From CAZDVQ01 sp964508975 (GTDB lineage Bacteria > Bacteroidota > Bacteroidia > Chitinophagales > Saprospiraceae), in the NCBI GenBank assembly GCA_964508975.1, contig CAZDVQ010000013.1, forward strand, positions 1 through 64,000: DNA of 64,000 nt, written 5' to 3'. This document shows positions 24,618 through 33,688 of this stretch, piece after piece. The stretch's first letter is position 1, and every line of letters begins with the position of its first letter. The notes below the pieces were generated by a model. The model searched no databases, had not been told where the DNA came from, and saw only the letters and a program-made list of their open reading frames with translations. A program made the translations under genes and the position numbers.

Positions 24618-25622
24618 TTATAAAATCATTTGACCATAGTTCATCACTACGTCAAAGCCTTTTTCATGGAAATAAGCTTTGGTTTCGGTTTCTGATCTTA
24701 AGCTGGTGGCTAAGATAAAATCACCTCCCCAGGCACCTAATGATTTAGTTTGGCCCCAGTAGTCGCTAAAGTACAAATCCTGTACTTTAGGCAAGTTAAG
24801 CATGGTGCTCACTATAGTTTCGTGCTCTTTTAGAATGGCCTCAAACTCGTTAAAGTGTAAGGTAGGTACTAATAGATTATCAGTACATCGGGTCAAGGCA
24901 TCGACCAAGGTTTGCTTGCTTGCCAGATCTAATTTTTTATAATGGCTTATTCCTTCTCGGCTATCTTGTTTTTTACCTTGCCAAACAAACCAGAGCATCT
25001 GCTTAAAGGCAGGGTTAAAGCTAGAGGCATGAAACCGTGCCTGGTTGTTTTGGCGTTGATACACGATGGGGCCTTGTTGGCTCGCACAGGCAATATCATA
25101 ACCAGAGCCACCAAAGGTTAAGTCGGACAAGCGGAATGCATCAGCATTGGCCCATTGAGCCACGAGGGAGAGTAGGGTAGAGCTACTGCCCAAGCCCCAG
25201 TCACGCGGGAAGCCCAATATGGTTTTGACATGATAATCCTGGGCATCCCTCAAGAAATTAGGCGATAGGATTCGGGCCATTTTTAAAATATTTGATAATC
25301 GTTCGGCTACAGCAGGCTCATTGCTTTCATGGATATCAAAGTTTACGGTATTGAACTTTGCTTCAAACCAGCAATGGTCCTCGCTGTCGATGCTGTGCCA
25401 AAGTAATGTATTTGATTCAGATAGGAACGGTTCAACGTAGAGTTCCTGGCCATACTTGCTGGGTAAAGCCAGGGCCTTGGCACCATCGAGTACAGCATAT
25501 TCACCGCTGAGCAAGAGTTTGCCTTGGGCCTTGAATTTTTTATTGGGGTTAGTCACGATATGGGTGGTTTTAGCAGGAGGTGTACTTACAACAGAAAGAA
25601 ACCTATATTTGTGCCCAAGCAC
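24618..25622 (-). CDS. GYDIA-family GHMP kinase (probably mevalonate kinase)
   Basis: The product has the GHMP small-molecule kinase pattern: KFKAQGKLLLSGEYAVLDGA at residues 29-48, the ATP loop WGLGSSSTLLSLVAQW, and the family signature FGGSGYDIACASQQG. In Bacteroidota this GYDIA group is thought to supply the mevalonate kinase step of isoprenoid synthesis, consistent with mvaD at 36.1 kb. The start is uncertain: a GTG at 25622 gives 334 residues, but the first 22 are unlike the family and a GTG at 25556 is also possible. A -7 element TAATTTTG (minus strand, 25637-25644) supports transcription from here. Confidence 0.85.
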   Translation of the reverse strand: MLGHKYRFLSVVSTPPAKTTHIVTNPNKKFKAQGKLLLSGEYAVLDGAKALALPSKYGQELYVEPFLSESNTLLWHSIDSEDHCWFEAKFNTVNFDIHESNEPAVAERLSNILKMARILSPNFLRDAQDYHVKTILGFPRDWGLGSSSTLLSLVAQWANADAFRLSDLTFGGSGYDIACASQQGPIVYQRQNNQARFHASSFNPAFKQMLWFVWQGKKQDSREGISHYKKLDLASKQTLVDALTRCTDNLLVPTLHFNEFEAILKEHETIVSTMLNLPKVQDLYFSDYWGQTKSLGAWGGDFILATSLRSETETKAYFHEKGFDVVMNYGQMIL

Positions 25623-25644
25623 TTAAAATGGATGCACAAAATTA
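25604..25644. promoter_or_regulatory. Overlapping divergent -7 elements
   Basis: TATATTTG on the plus strand (25604-25611) lies 20 bp before the glycosyltransferase ATG. TAATTTTG on the minus strand (25637-25644) lies 14 bp before the kinase GTG. Each box falls within the other gene's 5' region, so initiation in the two directions may compete. Confidence 0.55.
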
Positions 25645-26996
25645 ATCAATCTAAATCGTACCTGGCCCTAATTTCAGTGATACTAGCGCTTTTGCTTGTA
25701 TTGTTGGCGACATATGCCATTCCAAGGGAACAAGCGGTTACATGGGTGTTGGTTTTTACCGGGGCCTATGCGCTATTTCTATTTGGCTCATGGTCCATGG
25801 ATGAAAGCAATCACATCGCCTGGATACTCGGTATTGCAGTGTTGGTACGCCTGTTTTTGCTCCCGAACATACCCCTGCTTTCTGATGATTATTACCGATA
25901 TATCTGGGATGGCCAATTAAGCGCTTCGGGTCTGAATCCGTTTTTGTATAAGCCAGCTGACTTAATTTCAAAGCCTGATTTCGTATTGATGGATAGTACG
26001 TATACACAAAATTTGTATAGTGGTTTAAATTCGCCCGCTTACCACACGGTATATCCGCCACTATTACAATTTATTTTCAAACAAGCCGCTATATGGGGTG
26101 GGGCTAATATAGGATACAATACAGTCATCCTTCGCTTATGGATTATTTTGGCGGAGCTAGGCACCTTGTTTTTTTTGTACCAGTACGTACTGGATAAAGG
26201 ATTAAAACCCAAACTGGTCCTCTTGTATGCTTTAAACCCTTTGGTATTGGTTGAGTTTACGGCTAACCTTCATGCTGAAGTTTATGTGGTCTTAGGCATT
26301 TCGATGATGCTATGGGCCAGTACTAAAGTTCAACTTGGTCAAGTCTGGGCCTTGATGCCCTATGTTTTAGGGGCTGGGATCGCCATTGGTACAAAGTTAA
26401 TTCCTGTCGTTTTTGTACCATTTGTCATCATGGCTTTGCCTAAAAATATATACAAGATTTGGGCGGCCCTAGGTATTTTGATTTGTAGCACCTTGACCAT
26501 ATGGCCGCTATACAATGCTTTGGCTCAAACGGGTAGTAGCTTTTCATTGTATTTTACCCATTTTGAGTATAATGCTAGCTTATACTATCTATTGCGGGCC
26601 GCGGGGTACTGGATTAAAGGTTATAATGCCATTGCATGGCTAGGGCCAATGTGTATGGGGCTGTTTGTACTAGCAGCTACATGGTTATGGTTTAAATTTA
26701 TACGCATTAAACATGAGTTGAGGTTGAATCAATTACCGCAGTATTTAGCCCTAACGCATTTGCTATATTATTTGTGCTCCACTACCGTGCATCCTTGGTA
26801 TGTGGCAGGGATGCTAGTCTGGGTGGTACTAGCAGCCCAGTATTGGCCTTTAGTTTGGGCATTTGGTGCTGCGTTGACTTATTTGAACTACCACACTGGG
26901 CAATTTCATGAACACTTATGGCTAGTCAGCCTCGAGTATGTACTACTCGGCTTTTACTTGGTGTTTGCTTACAAGCAGCCATTACGCTGGAATTGA
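25632..26996 (+). CDS. Polytopic GT-C-type glycosyltransferase
   Basis: The 454-residue protein has about eleven predicted membrane helices. The first large loop holds SDDYYRYIWDGQLSASG, matching the Asp-rich motif of GT-C mannosyl/arabinosyl-type transferases (GT87/DUF2029-like), which use polyprenyl-phosphate sugar donors at the outer face of the inner membrane. Further conserved loops are YHTVYPPLLQFIFK and YALNPLVLVEFTANLHAE. The frame extends upstream to 25524, but that part overlaps the divergent kinase gene and the -7 element, so the ATG at 25632 is chosen. Donor and acceptor cannot be read from the sequence. It converges on the nucleotidyltransferase gene with a 11-bp gap. Confidence 0.8.
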   Translation: MHKINQSKSYLALISVILALLLVLLATYAIPREQAVTWVLVFTGAYALFLFGSWSMDESNHIAWILGIAVLVRLFLLPNIPLLSDDYYRYIWDGQLSASGLNPFLYKPADLISKPDFVLMDSTYTQNLYSGLNSPAYHTVYPPLLQFIFKQAAIWGGANIGYNTVILRLWIILAELGTLFFLYQYVLDKGLKPKLVLLYALNPLVLVEFTANLHAEVYVVLGISMMLWASTKVQLGQVWALMPYVLGAGIAIGTKLIPVVFVPFVIMALPKNIYKIWAALGILICSTLTIWPLYNALAQTGSSFSLYFTHFEYNASLYYLLRAAGYWIKGYNAIAWLGPMCMGLFVLAATWLWFKFIRIKHELRLNQLPQYLALTHLLYYLCSTTVHPWYVAGMLVWVVLAAQYWPLVWAFGAALTYLNYHTGQFHEHLWLVSLEYVLLGFYLVFAYKQPLRWN

Positions 26997-27007
26997 TACT
27001 CCTCTGC

Positions 27008-28006
27008 TTATCGCCCAAAGTCAATTTCAGTATTATCCCCGATGTTGAGACTTTGAACTAGACCTTTAATTGCGGCATCGCTACCCACAACCGAACGGTC
27101 AAGCACTACTTCCTCAATGGTGGCATAGTTGCCTATGATAGAATCTTTGATAATAGATCGTTTAATACTGGCGTCATCGCCCACTGTTACATTCGGGCCG
27201 ATGATTGAATTCTGTATCACACAGTTATGCCCAATGGAAACAGGTGGAATGATAATCGTATTGGGGAACTGGTAGTTAAGCTGTTGCTCGGCATTCTGCC
27301 TGCGGAGGAGCATTGCATTGGTTTCCAAGAGGATATCTTTCCTGCCACAGTCAAACCAGTTGCCTATTTCAACGCCCTGGATTTCAATGCCTTGTTCTAC
27401 TAATCGCATTAAACCATCAGTTAACTGAAATTCATCTACTGTACGGATATTGTTGTCGAAATTGTACTGTAAAGCATCCATCAAGGCGCTCAGCTCGCGT
27501 ATCTTATACAAGCCTACAATGGCCATGTTCGATTTAGGTATCCGTGGTTTTTCCACCAATGAGGTTACCCGTCCTTTTTCATTCAATTCGGCCACGCCAA
27601 ATTTACGGGGGTCATCTACCTTTTTGAGCCCGATTGAACTCACTGGGTTATTTATCATGTTGCGGATATCTGCATCGAAGATAGTATCACCCAGTACAAT
27701 GAACACTTCATCCTCTGGGTTAAAAGCCGACCTCGATAGCAGAATAGCATGCCCTAAACCCAGGCGTTGGTCTTGTTGAACGAACTGCACGTCCAAGTCA
27801 GGGTAGCGCTGCTCTACAAAAGATCGTATTTTCTCTCCAAGGTAACCAATTACAAATACAAACTCTTCAATGCCCGCCTCGCGTAGTTGGTCAATGATAA
27901 ATGCAATAATCGGCTTGCCAGCCACCGGTATTAAAGGTTTGGGCTGCGTGTATGTATGAGGCCTTAGGCGAGTGCCTGCGCCTGCTACGGGTATAAGGGC
28001 TTTCAT
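27008..28006 (-). CDS. Sugar-nucleotidyltransferase with left-handed beta-helix
   Basis: The 332-residue protein starts with the nucleotidyltransferase signature GAGTRLRPHTYTQPKPLIPV at residues 9-28, followed by VILGDTIF-like strand FIVLGDTIFDADI and DPRKFGVAELNE. The last 80 residues have hexapeptide character (IIPPVSIGHNCVIQNSIIG, VTVGDDASIKRSIIKDSIIG). It activates a sugar-1-phosphate with a nucleoside triphosphate, likely glucose-1-phosphate with dTTP or UTP; the exact pair is unresolved. The ATG at 28006 fits the family; the longer frame would add 11 residues and run over a -7 element (TAGGTTTG, minus strand, 28027-28034). It follows two other minus-strand genes. Confidence 0.9.
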   Translation of the reverse strand: MKALIPVAGAGTRLRPHTYTQPKPLIPVAGKPIIAFIIDQLREAGIEEFVFVIGYLGEKIRSFVEQRYPDLDVQFVQQDQRLGLGHAILLSRSAFNPEDEVFIVLGDTIFDADIRNMINNPVSSIGLKKVDDPRKFGVAELNEKGRVTSLVEKPRIPKSNMAIVGLYKIRELSALMDALQYNFDNNIRTVDEFQLTDGLMRLVEQGIEIQGVEIGNWFDCGRKDILLETNAMLLRRQNAEQQLNYQFPNTIIIPPVSIGHNCVIQNSIIGPNVTVGDDASIKRSIIKDSIIGNYATIEEVVLDRSVVGSDAAIKGLVQSLNIGDNTEIDFGR

Positions 28007-28042
28007 CCTGTTTTTTGGATTTAATGCAAACCTAAGCAAATT

Positions 28043-28885
28043 TTACCATATGGTCACCATTCCGATGTTGGCGCCAAATAATCCGTTGAACCGGCTTCCC
28101 CCGCCAAAACTCTGGCGCCAGGAAAAGCCAACATTCCCCTCGATAATAAGCTTTGAGTTTGGGGTTATCGTTAACTTCATACCAAGCGGAATATACATTC
28201 GGGTATGTAAACTCGGCTTTAATTTGAACTTGGTGTATGTCTCTGTACTATTGATTAAGTACCTCCCAGCCTCGCTGTCAACTACTTGTGCTTGTCCCTG
28301 GGTGTAAACTTTGTCTACCCGCGAGCTCATAGGCATACCTATGCGTGCGCCTACACCCGCGAACAAGGTGAAGAACTTTGAAAAATTGGTATTGAATAAA
28401 TAGTCGGCTTGAACGCCAGCTTCAACTTGTAGCATTCGGTATTGCAAGGCTTCAAAGCTTAAAGTATCATTTAGGCCACTCGCGGTTTCCAATTTGTAGC
28501 CATCCACGGTCGAGCGCAGTGTCACCACAAATGCTAAACGCAATTCCTGTAGTCTATCCTCTGGGCTCAACTCGCCCAATGCACTACGGTAAGGGTGTAG
28601 TGATAAACCAAACCCAAAGGTCATAGGGTATTTTAGGTTGAACAAGCTGCAATAAGGCGAACAGCCTGCACCATAAGCGCCAAAGTTGGCTGGCGTAAAA
28701 CCACTATTGTCTTTCAATAAACCTTCAAATGTATTGGCATTGCCTTCGCTGCCTTCATACATGGCACCAACAAATGCGTTGGTAGCACCAACTTTCCATT
28801 TTAGTTTCGTTTTTTTCAACGATTGCTGTGCATCCAAATTTAGGCTGCATACCAATGCAACAAGTAGTATTAAGTATCGGCTCAT
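28043..28885 (-). CDS. Exported protein of unknown function, probable beta-barrel
   Basis: I do not recognise a family. The 280-residue product has a signal peptide (MSRYLILLVALVCSLNLDAQ). Alternating strands with Gly and aromatic residues follow (YPMTFGFGLSLHPY, FFTLFAGVGARIGMPMSS, SLHTRMYIPLGMKLTI), ending in a hydrophobic strand with a C-terminal Trp (NIGMVTIW), a common outer-membrane barrel ending. Two Cys in GAGCSPYCSLF may form a disulfide. Its ATG overlaps the stop of the M28 peptidase gene by 4 bp (ATGA), so the two are probably cotranslated. Confidence 0.7.
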   Translation of the reverse strand: MSRYLILLVALVCSLNLDAQQSLKKTKLKWKVGATNAFVGAMYEGSEGNANTFEGLLKDNSGFTPANFGAYGAGCSPYCSLFNLKYPMTFGFGLSLHPYRSALGELSPEDRLQELRLAFVVTLRSTVDGYKLETASGLNDTLSFEALQYRMLQVEAGVQADYLFNTNFSKFFTLFAGVGARIGMPMSSRVDKVYTQGQAQVVDSEAGRYLINSTETYTKFKLKPSLHTRMYIPLGMKLTITPNSKLIIEGNVGFSWRQSFGGGSRFNGLFGANIGMVTIW

Positions 28886-30177
28886 AAATCGTCAATAAAG
28901 GCAGAAAATAAAGTAATCAAGTTATCAAAAGCCTCCAACGTTAATGTTTCGGCTTTGTCGTTCACATCGTGGTAGGCATCTATGCCACCCATGGTATAAA
29001 CGTAAAAACTGGGCACGCCTTGCATGTGAAAGAAACAATGATCGCTAATACAGGCTTCGCCCCGCACTTTTACCTGCTTCAATAAGCCTTTGGTATCATT
29101 GACTTGTACCAGTTGGTCAAATTTTTCCTTGTACACACTCCCGTTCACTACGGTTATACCGTCTATGCCGGTACCCAAAATATCTAAGTTGAGCAAAAAT
29201 TTAACCCTGCTCAAAGCAAATGGTGGCTTCTGCGCGAAGAACCTTGAACCAATCAATCCAATTTCTTCCGAGCCGAACAGGGCCACACACAAGGTGTAGG
29301 GGAGCTTGTTCTCTGGTTTACTGTAGTATTTCGCCAAGCTTAATGCCATGGCTACACCGCTAGCGTTGTCGTTGGCACCCGGGAAAAACACTTGGCTGCC
29401 CATACGGCCCAGGTGGTCGTAATGCGCGGTTATCATCACCACCGAATCGGGGTAAACGCTGCCAGGTATGTATCCAACCACGTTCTGCGAGCCTTGTTTG
29501 GCGTTGAAACTCGCTTCAATATCCAAACTGATATATTTACACTGCTCCCCAAAAGCTGCGGCTTTCACCAGGAATAAAGGGCGTTTTACTTGCTCCCAGG
29601 CAGGGAACCAAGTCAGTTTCGTATCTTGCAGGAATACCACGGCCACAATGGGCAGTTTCGCCTCGGTTTTGAGCCATACTTCCATCTCGTCTACCACGGC
29701 CCTGTCCTTGCCGTAACGCTCAATCCCTCGGATATCCAGCACCAGCACTTTCCCTTTTCCTTTGCTCAAAAGCATGTTTTCAAGGGCAGGTTTATCGCGC
29801 AACAAGGAGCCGTCCAGGTGCAATGTCTTGTATTTGCCTTTCATGCTTGGTGCATCGGGGTGCACTAGGTAATCAATGCCAGGAGTCAGCTCTTTTTTAT
29901 CCGATTTGAACTGCATTCTCCCCGGAAAACTATTGGCTTTGAGCGAAAAACCTTGTAAGTAGGTACTTTTAAACATAGGAAGCATCCCCAAGCGCTTCAT
30001 TTCTTCGGCCAAATAATTCGCCGCTTTGATTTCGCCTTTGTTTACGTAGCCTCGGCCATCCATATCTGGCGAGCAGAGCACGGCCATCAGGTCGCGTGCA
30101 TATTGGGCATCTTGCGCCAAGGCAAACTGAGCCAAGCCTATCCAAAGGCCCAGCAACAACAACACTTTTTTCATCAT
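28882..30177 (-). CDS. Exported M28-family zinc peptidase
   Basis: The 431-residue protein has a signal peptide (residues 2-21, AQFALAQ), a PA-like insert near 110-200, and the M28 zinc aminopeptidase core. That core shows VMITAHYDHLGRMG with the first zinc His and Asp, FFPGANDNASGVAMALSLA with the bridging Asp, LFGSEEIGLIGSRFF with the catalytic Glu, and a C-terminal DAYHDVNDKAET with the last zinc His. It cleaves N-terminal residues from peptides, presumably in the periplasm or at the surface. It is followed by an overlapping barrel-like gene, with which it may form a unit. Confidence 0.9.
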   Translation of the reverse strand: MMKKVLLLLGLWIGLAQFALAQDAQYARDLMAVLCSPDMDGRGYVNKGEIKAANYLAEEMKRLGMLPMFKSTYLQGFSLKANSFPGRMQFKSDKKELTPGIDYLVHPDAPSMKGKYKTLHLDGSLLRDKPALENMLLSKGKGKVLVLDIRGIERYGKDRAVVDEMEVWLKTEAKLPIVAVVFLQDTKLTWFPAWEQVKRPLFLVKAAAFGEQCKYISLDIEASFNAKQGSQNVVGYIPGSVYPDSVVMITAHYDHLGRMGSQVFFPGANDNASGVAMALSLAKYYSKPENKLPYTLCVALFGSEEIGLIGSRFFAQKPPFALSRVKFLLNLDILGTGIDGITVVNGSVYKEKFDQLVQVNDTKGLLKQVKVRGEACISDHCFFHMQGVPSFYVYTMGGIDAYHDVNDKAETLTLEAFDNLITLFSAFIDDL

Positions 30178-30197
30178 GCGTTATAGTTTTTTGATTT

Positions 30198-30327
30198 GGG
30201 CGTGCCGGCAGGGGGCTTCGCTGCGCTCATCTTCCCCCTGCCGTCGCTGTCCTACGCACTCGCTATTCGCTCGGCCACTGCGTGGCCCGCACGCTGCGCG
30301 TGCGGTGCTCCGGCCAGCTCACGCGTA
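30198..30327 (+). repeat. GC-rich hairpin-array repeat R7 (subfamily II)
   Basis: It begins GGGCGTGCCGGCAGGGGG, pairs GGCAGGGGG with CCCCCTGCC at 30232-30242, has CGCACGC-TGC-GCGTGCG-like stems and ends CAGCTCACGCGTA. It lies between two genes read in the minus direction. Confidence 0.85.
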
Positions 30328-30374
30328 GCGTGTATACTCATCTGCAAGGACTCAGCTACCGCCACCTAAATTAA

Positions 30375-32030
30375 TTAGGCTTGCGGTGGATCCTTGCGGT
30401 CGTTTGGTTTATTGTTTCGCCTTGGCCAACGCTTGTTTTTCGAGTTGCGGTTGGGGTTGTCTTGTCCATCAGGGTTTGCAGGGCCTTGGTTGTTCGGGTC
30501 GTTTTGACCTTCAGGTTTAGGGCCTTGCTGTTGTGGCGGACGAGGGCCTTTTGGCCTGTTGTCTTGGCGTGGTGGATTATCAGTCCGCTCGGTACGTGGT
30601 GGACGGTCATTGCGTTCTGGCCTATCCGTGCGTTCCTGGCGTGGCGGATTATCGGTCCGCTCCGTGCGTGGCGGACGGTCGTTGCGTTGTGGTCTATCCG
30701 TGCGTTCTGTGCGCGGTGGATTATCTGTACGTTCTGTGCGTGGCGGGCGATCATTGCGTTCGGGCCTGTCGGTCCGTTCTTGGCGCGGTGGACGGTCGTT
30801 GCGTTCTGGGCGGTTTTGGCGTTCGTCGCGTGGTGGACCTTGAACTCGAGCAGGGCGGTCGGCGCTTGCGGGCCTGTCACTATTGGTATTATCGCCACCG
30901 GGGCGTTTTTTCTTTTTCTTTTTCTTCTGGAGCGGTTTGAGTTCAATTTCACCGGTTACATCAACGAAGCCCATTTCCGCTTTGTTGTCGGCAATTTGCT
31001 TGTCGATAATAGCTTGGTCCTGCAACTCTGCTGGTTTGATACCTTTCTGGTTCATCGCCTTGATCTCCTTGGCCCGCTCGATAGATATGGCCACCATTTT
31101 CGAGAACGATTGTTCTTTGTAGATATAGAACATCAATCGTTTGAAAATGTCAGTTTTGATCAGGTCGGCAGTGCCTGTTTCGGTATGTAATTTATCGGCG
31201 TTGCGTGGGAATTGTTTGTACACCTCGATGTAGGCATCCAGCTCGTAGTTGAGGCAGCATTTCAAACGGCCGCACTGGCCGCTCAGTTTGGCCTGGTTGA
31301 TGGCCAAGTTCTGGTACCTTGCCGCAGAGGTTGATACCGATTTGAAATCGCTGAGCCAGGTTGAGCAGCAGAGTTCGCGGCCGCAGGGGCCAAGGCCACC
31401 GATGCGTGCTGATTCTTGACGTGCTCCAATCTGGCGCATTTCAATCCTTACTTTGAAATCGCGGGCATAGTGTTTAATCAGCTCCCGGAAGTCGATACGG
31501 CCATCTGCGGTGTAGTAGATGGTTACCTTACGCATATCGCCTTGGAATTCTACATCGCCAATTTTCATGTCGAGGTTGAGACTGCGGGCAATAGCACGCG
31601 ATTTTACCAAAACAGCTTGCTCGCCGGCGCGAGCTTCCTTAAGGCGTTCCATGTCGCGTTCGTTCGCGATGCGGAGTACGCTGGGCATTTGTTGGTTATC
31701 ACGTACGCGTTTGCGTTTCATCTGGAGGCGTACCAGCTCGCCGCTGAGCGAAATGTGGCCGATATCGTAACCACCGCCGGTGGCTTCAACGGCTACTGGG
31801 TCGCCAGTAATAGCTTGTACATTACTGGGTTTGCGGTAAAAACCTTTGCGAGAACCTTGTTTGAAAGTTACCTCGACGGTTTCATATTCTGCTTGGCCGG
31901 GATCTGCTACATCCGTCAGCCAGTCGTAAACGTTTAATCGGTTACAGCTATTCGAGGAGCATTTGCCGCTCGAACATCCGCCGCCACCGGTGGAGCAACC
32001 ACCGCCGCTCCCACAATTTGCACATGCCAT
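30375..32030 (-). CDS. RicT/PSP1-domain protein with long disordered tail
   Basis: The 551-residue protein starts with a Cys-rich stretch (nine Cys in the first 29 residues). The PSP1 core follows (about 45-300, EVTFKQGSRKGFYRKP, GDVEFQGDMRKVTIYYTADG, DFRELIKHYARDFKVRIEMR), with the iron-sulfur type motifs GPCGRELCCSTW and GQCGRLKCCLNYE. In Bacillus RicT (YaaT) with RicA and RicF controls mRNA processing by RNase Y. After a run of nine Lys the last 176 residues are Arg, Pro, Asp and Asn-rich, including three tandem copies related to RPERNDRPPRTERTD. The gene follows holB, as in Firmicutes, with repeat R8 between. Confidence 0.9.
   Translation of the reverse strand: MACANCGSGGGCSTGGGGCSSGKCSSNSCNRLNVYDWLTDVADPGQAEYETVEVTFKQGSRKGFYRKPSNVQAITGDPVAVEATGGGYDIGHISLSGELVRLQMKRKRVRDNQQMPSVLRIANERDMERLKEARAGEQAVLVKSRAIARSLNLDMKIGDVEFQGDMRKVTIYYTADGRIDFRELIKHYARDFKVRIEMRQIGARQESARIGGLGPCGRELCCSTWLSDFKSVSTSAARYQNLAINQAKLSGQCGRLKCCLNYELDAYIEVYKQFPRNADKLHTETGTADLIKTDIFKRLMFYIYKEQSFSKMVAISIERAKEIKAMNQKGIKPAELQDQAIIDKQIADNKAEMGFVDVTGEIELKPLQKKKKKKKRPGGDNTNSDRPASADRPARVQGPPRDERQNRPERNDRPPRQERTDRPERNDRPPRTERTDNPPRTERTDRPQRNDRPPRTERTDNPPRQERTDRPERNDRPPRTERTDNPPRQDNRPKGPRPPQQQGPKPEGQNDPNNQGPANPDGQDNPNRNSKNKRWPRRNNKPNDRKDPPQA
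30567..30815 (-). repeat. In-frame tandem repeats in the RicT tail
   Basis: Units of 36 and 72 bp encode variants of NDRPPRTERTDNPPR and ERTDRPERNDRPPR. Repeats are degenerate at synonymous positions, indicating they are old enough to have diverged and are kept in frame. Confidence 0.85.
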
Positions 32031-32097
32031 ATATGTATAGGGTATAATTGAGTTAAGTGAAGTTTTTTAGAACAAGGGTTTCCGGCTGAACACTAAT

Positions 32098-32244
32098 CGC
32101 GTGAGCCGACCGGAGGGCAGCCGCGCGTAGCGTGGCTGGTGCCGTAGGCTCCGAGCGAATAGCGAACCACGAAGTGCTCCGCAAAGAAGCAAAGCAACTG
32201 CGCGAACCTGGAGGGTGGCGCCCCAGCGTAGCGGGGGCACGCCC
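32098..32244 (-). repeat. GC-rich hairpin-array repeat R8 (subfamily II)
   Basis: On the minus strand it begins GGGCGTGCCCCCGCTACGCT and ends CGGTCGGCTCACGCGA. The start contains a stem GCCCCCGC-TACGC-TGGGGC. It lies between holB and ricT, which are presumably one operon, so it would be transcribed. Confidence 0.85.
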
Positions 32245-32248
32245 AAAA

Positions 32249-33379
32249 TCAACGCTGTCGCATGATTTTGTGTATCCTGATGCTGGTATCCAAGAAGAGA
32301 ATCTTGGGGTTAGCATTGCGTTCGATGAAGTAAGCCACTTCGTCTAGCAGCATTACAATCATACGAATTTGATCAAAGTTGAGGTAAGCAGCTAGTTTTT
32401 GAGCGGTTTCTTTTTCCTGGTCGAGCAGCCTTGCGTCGCGATGTTTATCGAAACAGAGCACGGTGATTTCGCGCAGGAAATGGAGGGCGTAATGGATAAA
32501 ATGCGTTTGATCTTTACGGCCAAATTTTTTGCCTTCGAAAGCGGAGGCCCCGGCCAGGCGTTCAGACCACAAGACCATTTCTTTACCACGGCCGGTATTA
32601 CAGACCCTGAGCCAGTTAACCAAGATGTTGGTGATAGTGGTATCGGTTTCGGATACGAGCTGGAGGGCACGGTTGTAATTGCCCTCGCAGAGATAGGCCG
32701 CAAAAAGCGATTGGTCGCGGCTTACCCCGTCGATTTGTTGTAGGCTCAGGCTGATATCCTCATCGCTCAAAGGGTCGAGTTTAACCAGTTGGCAGCGAGA
32801 GAGTATGGTGTTGAGGATTTGGTCGGTATCATCGGCGGCGAAGAGGAAAACCGTGTTGTCGGGTGGTTCTTCGATGAGTTTCAGCAGGCGGTTACCTTCT
32901 TTGGCTAGGTATTCGGGCAGCCACATGACGAGGACCTTGTACTTGCCCTCGAAGATACGGAGCCCGAGTTTGCGCATGATATCTTGGCATTCATCCTTGT
33001 TGATGTTGCCCTGTTTGTTCTCGGCGCCGAGGCGATCGAGCCAGTTGTTGATGTCGAGGTAAGGATTTTCAGTTAGGGCCTCTCGCCAAGGCTTCAGGAG
33101 CTCGGTGCTGATGACGTTGGTGCCTACGGATGGGTAACTGAAGTGTATATCAGGGTGGATATACTTGGTTGATTTGGTGCAGGCACTACAAGTACCACAA
33201 GCATCGGTTTTACCAGGATTTTCACATTGCAAATAGCTTGCATAAGCCAGTGCCATGGCGAGTTGGCCGCTTCCTTTGGGGCCTATAAACATTTGGGCAT
33301 GCGGAACCCTTCCTGATCGGGCGTTAGCCGTCAAGCGCTTTTTAACCTTGGATTGACCAATAACTTGTTCGAAAAGCAT
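32249..33379 (-). CDS. holB: DNA polymerase III delta-prime subunit-like ATPase
   Basis: The 376-residue protein is a clamp-loader AAA+ subunit: FEQVIGQSKVKKRLTANA at the N-terminus, the P-loop-like MFIGPKGSGQLAMALAYA (Lys and Ser kept), four Cys of a zinc module (CENPGKTDACGTCSACTK), and VLVMWLPEYLAKEGNRLLK ahead of IEEPPDNTVFLFA with the conserved SRC motif (ILSRCQLVKL). It helps load the sliding clamp. The frame continues upstream to 33643, but a complete promoter lies there, so the ATG at 33379 is chosen. ricT follows, the same order as holB-yaaT in Firmicutes. Confidence 0.9.
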   Translation of the reverse strand: MLFEQVIGQSKVKKRLTANARSGRVPHAQMFIGPKGSGQLAMALAYASYLQCENPGKTDACGTCSACTKSTKYIHPDIHFSYPSVGTNVISTELLKPWREALTENPYLDINNWLDRLGAENKQGNINKDECQDIMRKLGLRIFEGKYKVLVMWLPEYLAKEGNRLLKLIEEPPDNTVFLFAADDTDQILNTILSRCQLVKLDPLSDEDISLSLQQIDGVSRDQSLFAAYLCEGNYNRALQLVSETDTTITNILVNWLRVCNTGRGKEMVLWSERLAGASAFEGKKFGRKDQTHFIHYALHFLREITVLCFDKHRDARLLDQEKETAQKLAAYLNFDQIRMIVMLLDEVAYFIERNANPKILFLDTSIRIHKIMRQR

Positions 33380-33577
33380 GCTAGGGTGGTGTGAAAATAA
33401 AGCGACCCTGCTACCGGAACAGTACAACGGGAGAAGAGCACAAGGCTTTAACCCCGATGAGACAATGTAGAAACGGCTTTTATAAAGCCTTGCCCGTGTA
33501 TATAATCTACAAGTTTGTGTCAACAAACCTGCGTTAAAGTTAACTGTCCAGGAAGCCGAGTTGGTTTCCGTAAAACA

Positions 33578-33608
33578 CAAAAATACAGCTATTCGCGGGA
33601 TTCCCAAA
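33578..33608 (-). promoter_or_regulatory. Promoter of holB-ricT (TTTG-N19-TATTTTTG)
   Basis: On the minus strand TTTG (33608-33605) and TATTTTTG (33585-33578) are 19 bp apart, matching both consensus boxes. The leader to the holB ATG would be about 190 bases. Confidence 0.8.
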
Positions 33609-33688
33609 TTAAATACAGATTTGCTTGCCTTATGCAGTACCACAATGGACTTTCAATTGAGATAATTTAGTCGTTTTGGAATACTTAG

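Noticed and set aside
30533..30843. Regular repeats in the ricT tail as a CRISPR-like array
   Set aside because: Repeats are in frame, of unequal length without unique spacers, and encode a degenerate peptide; no cas gene is present.
33380..33643. Longer N-terminus for holB
   Set aside because: A complete TTTG-N19-TATTTTTG promoter lies inside that extension and the extra residues have no similarity to clamp-loader proteins.
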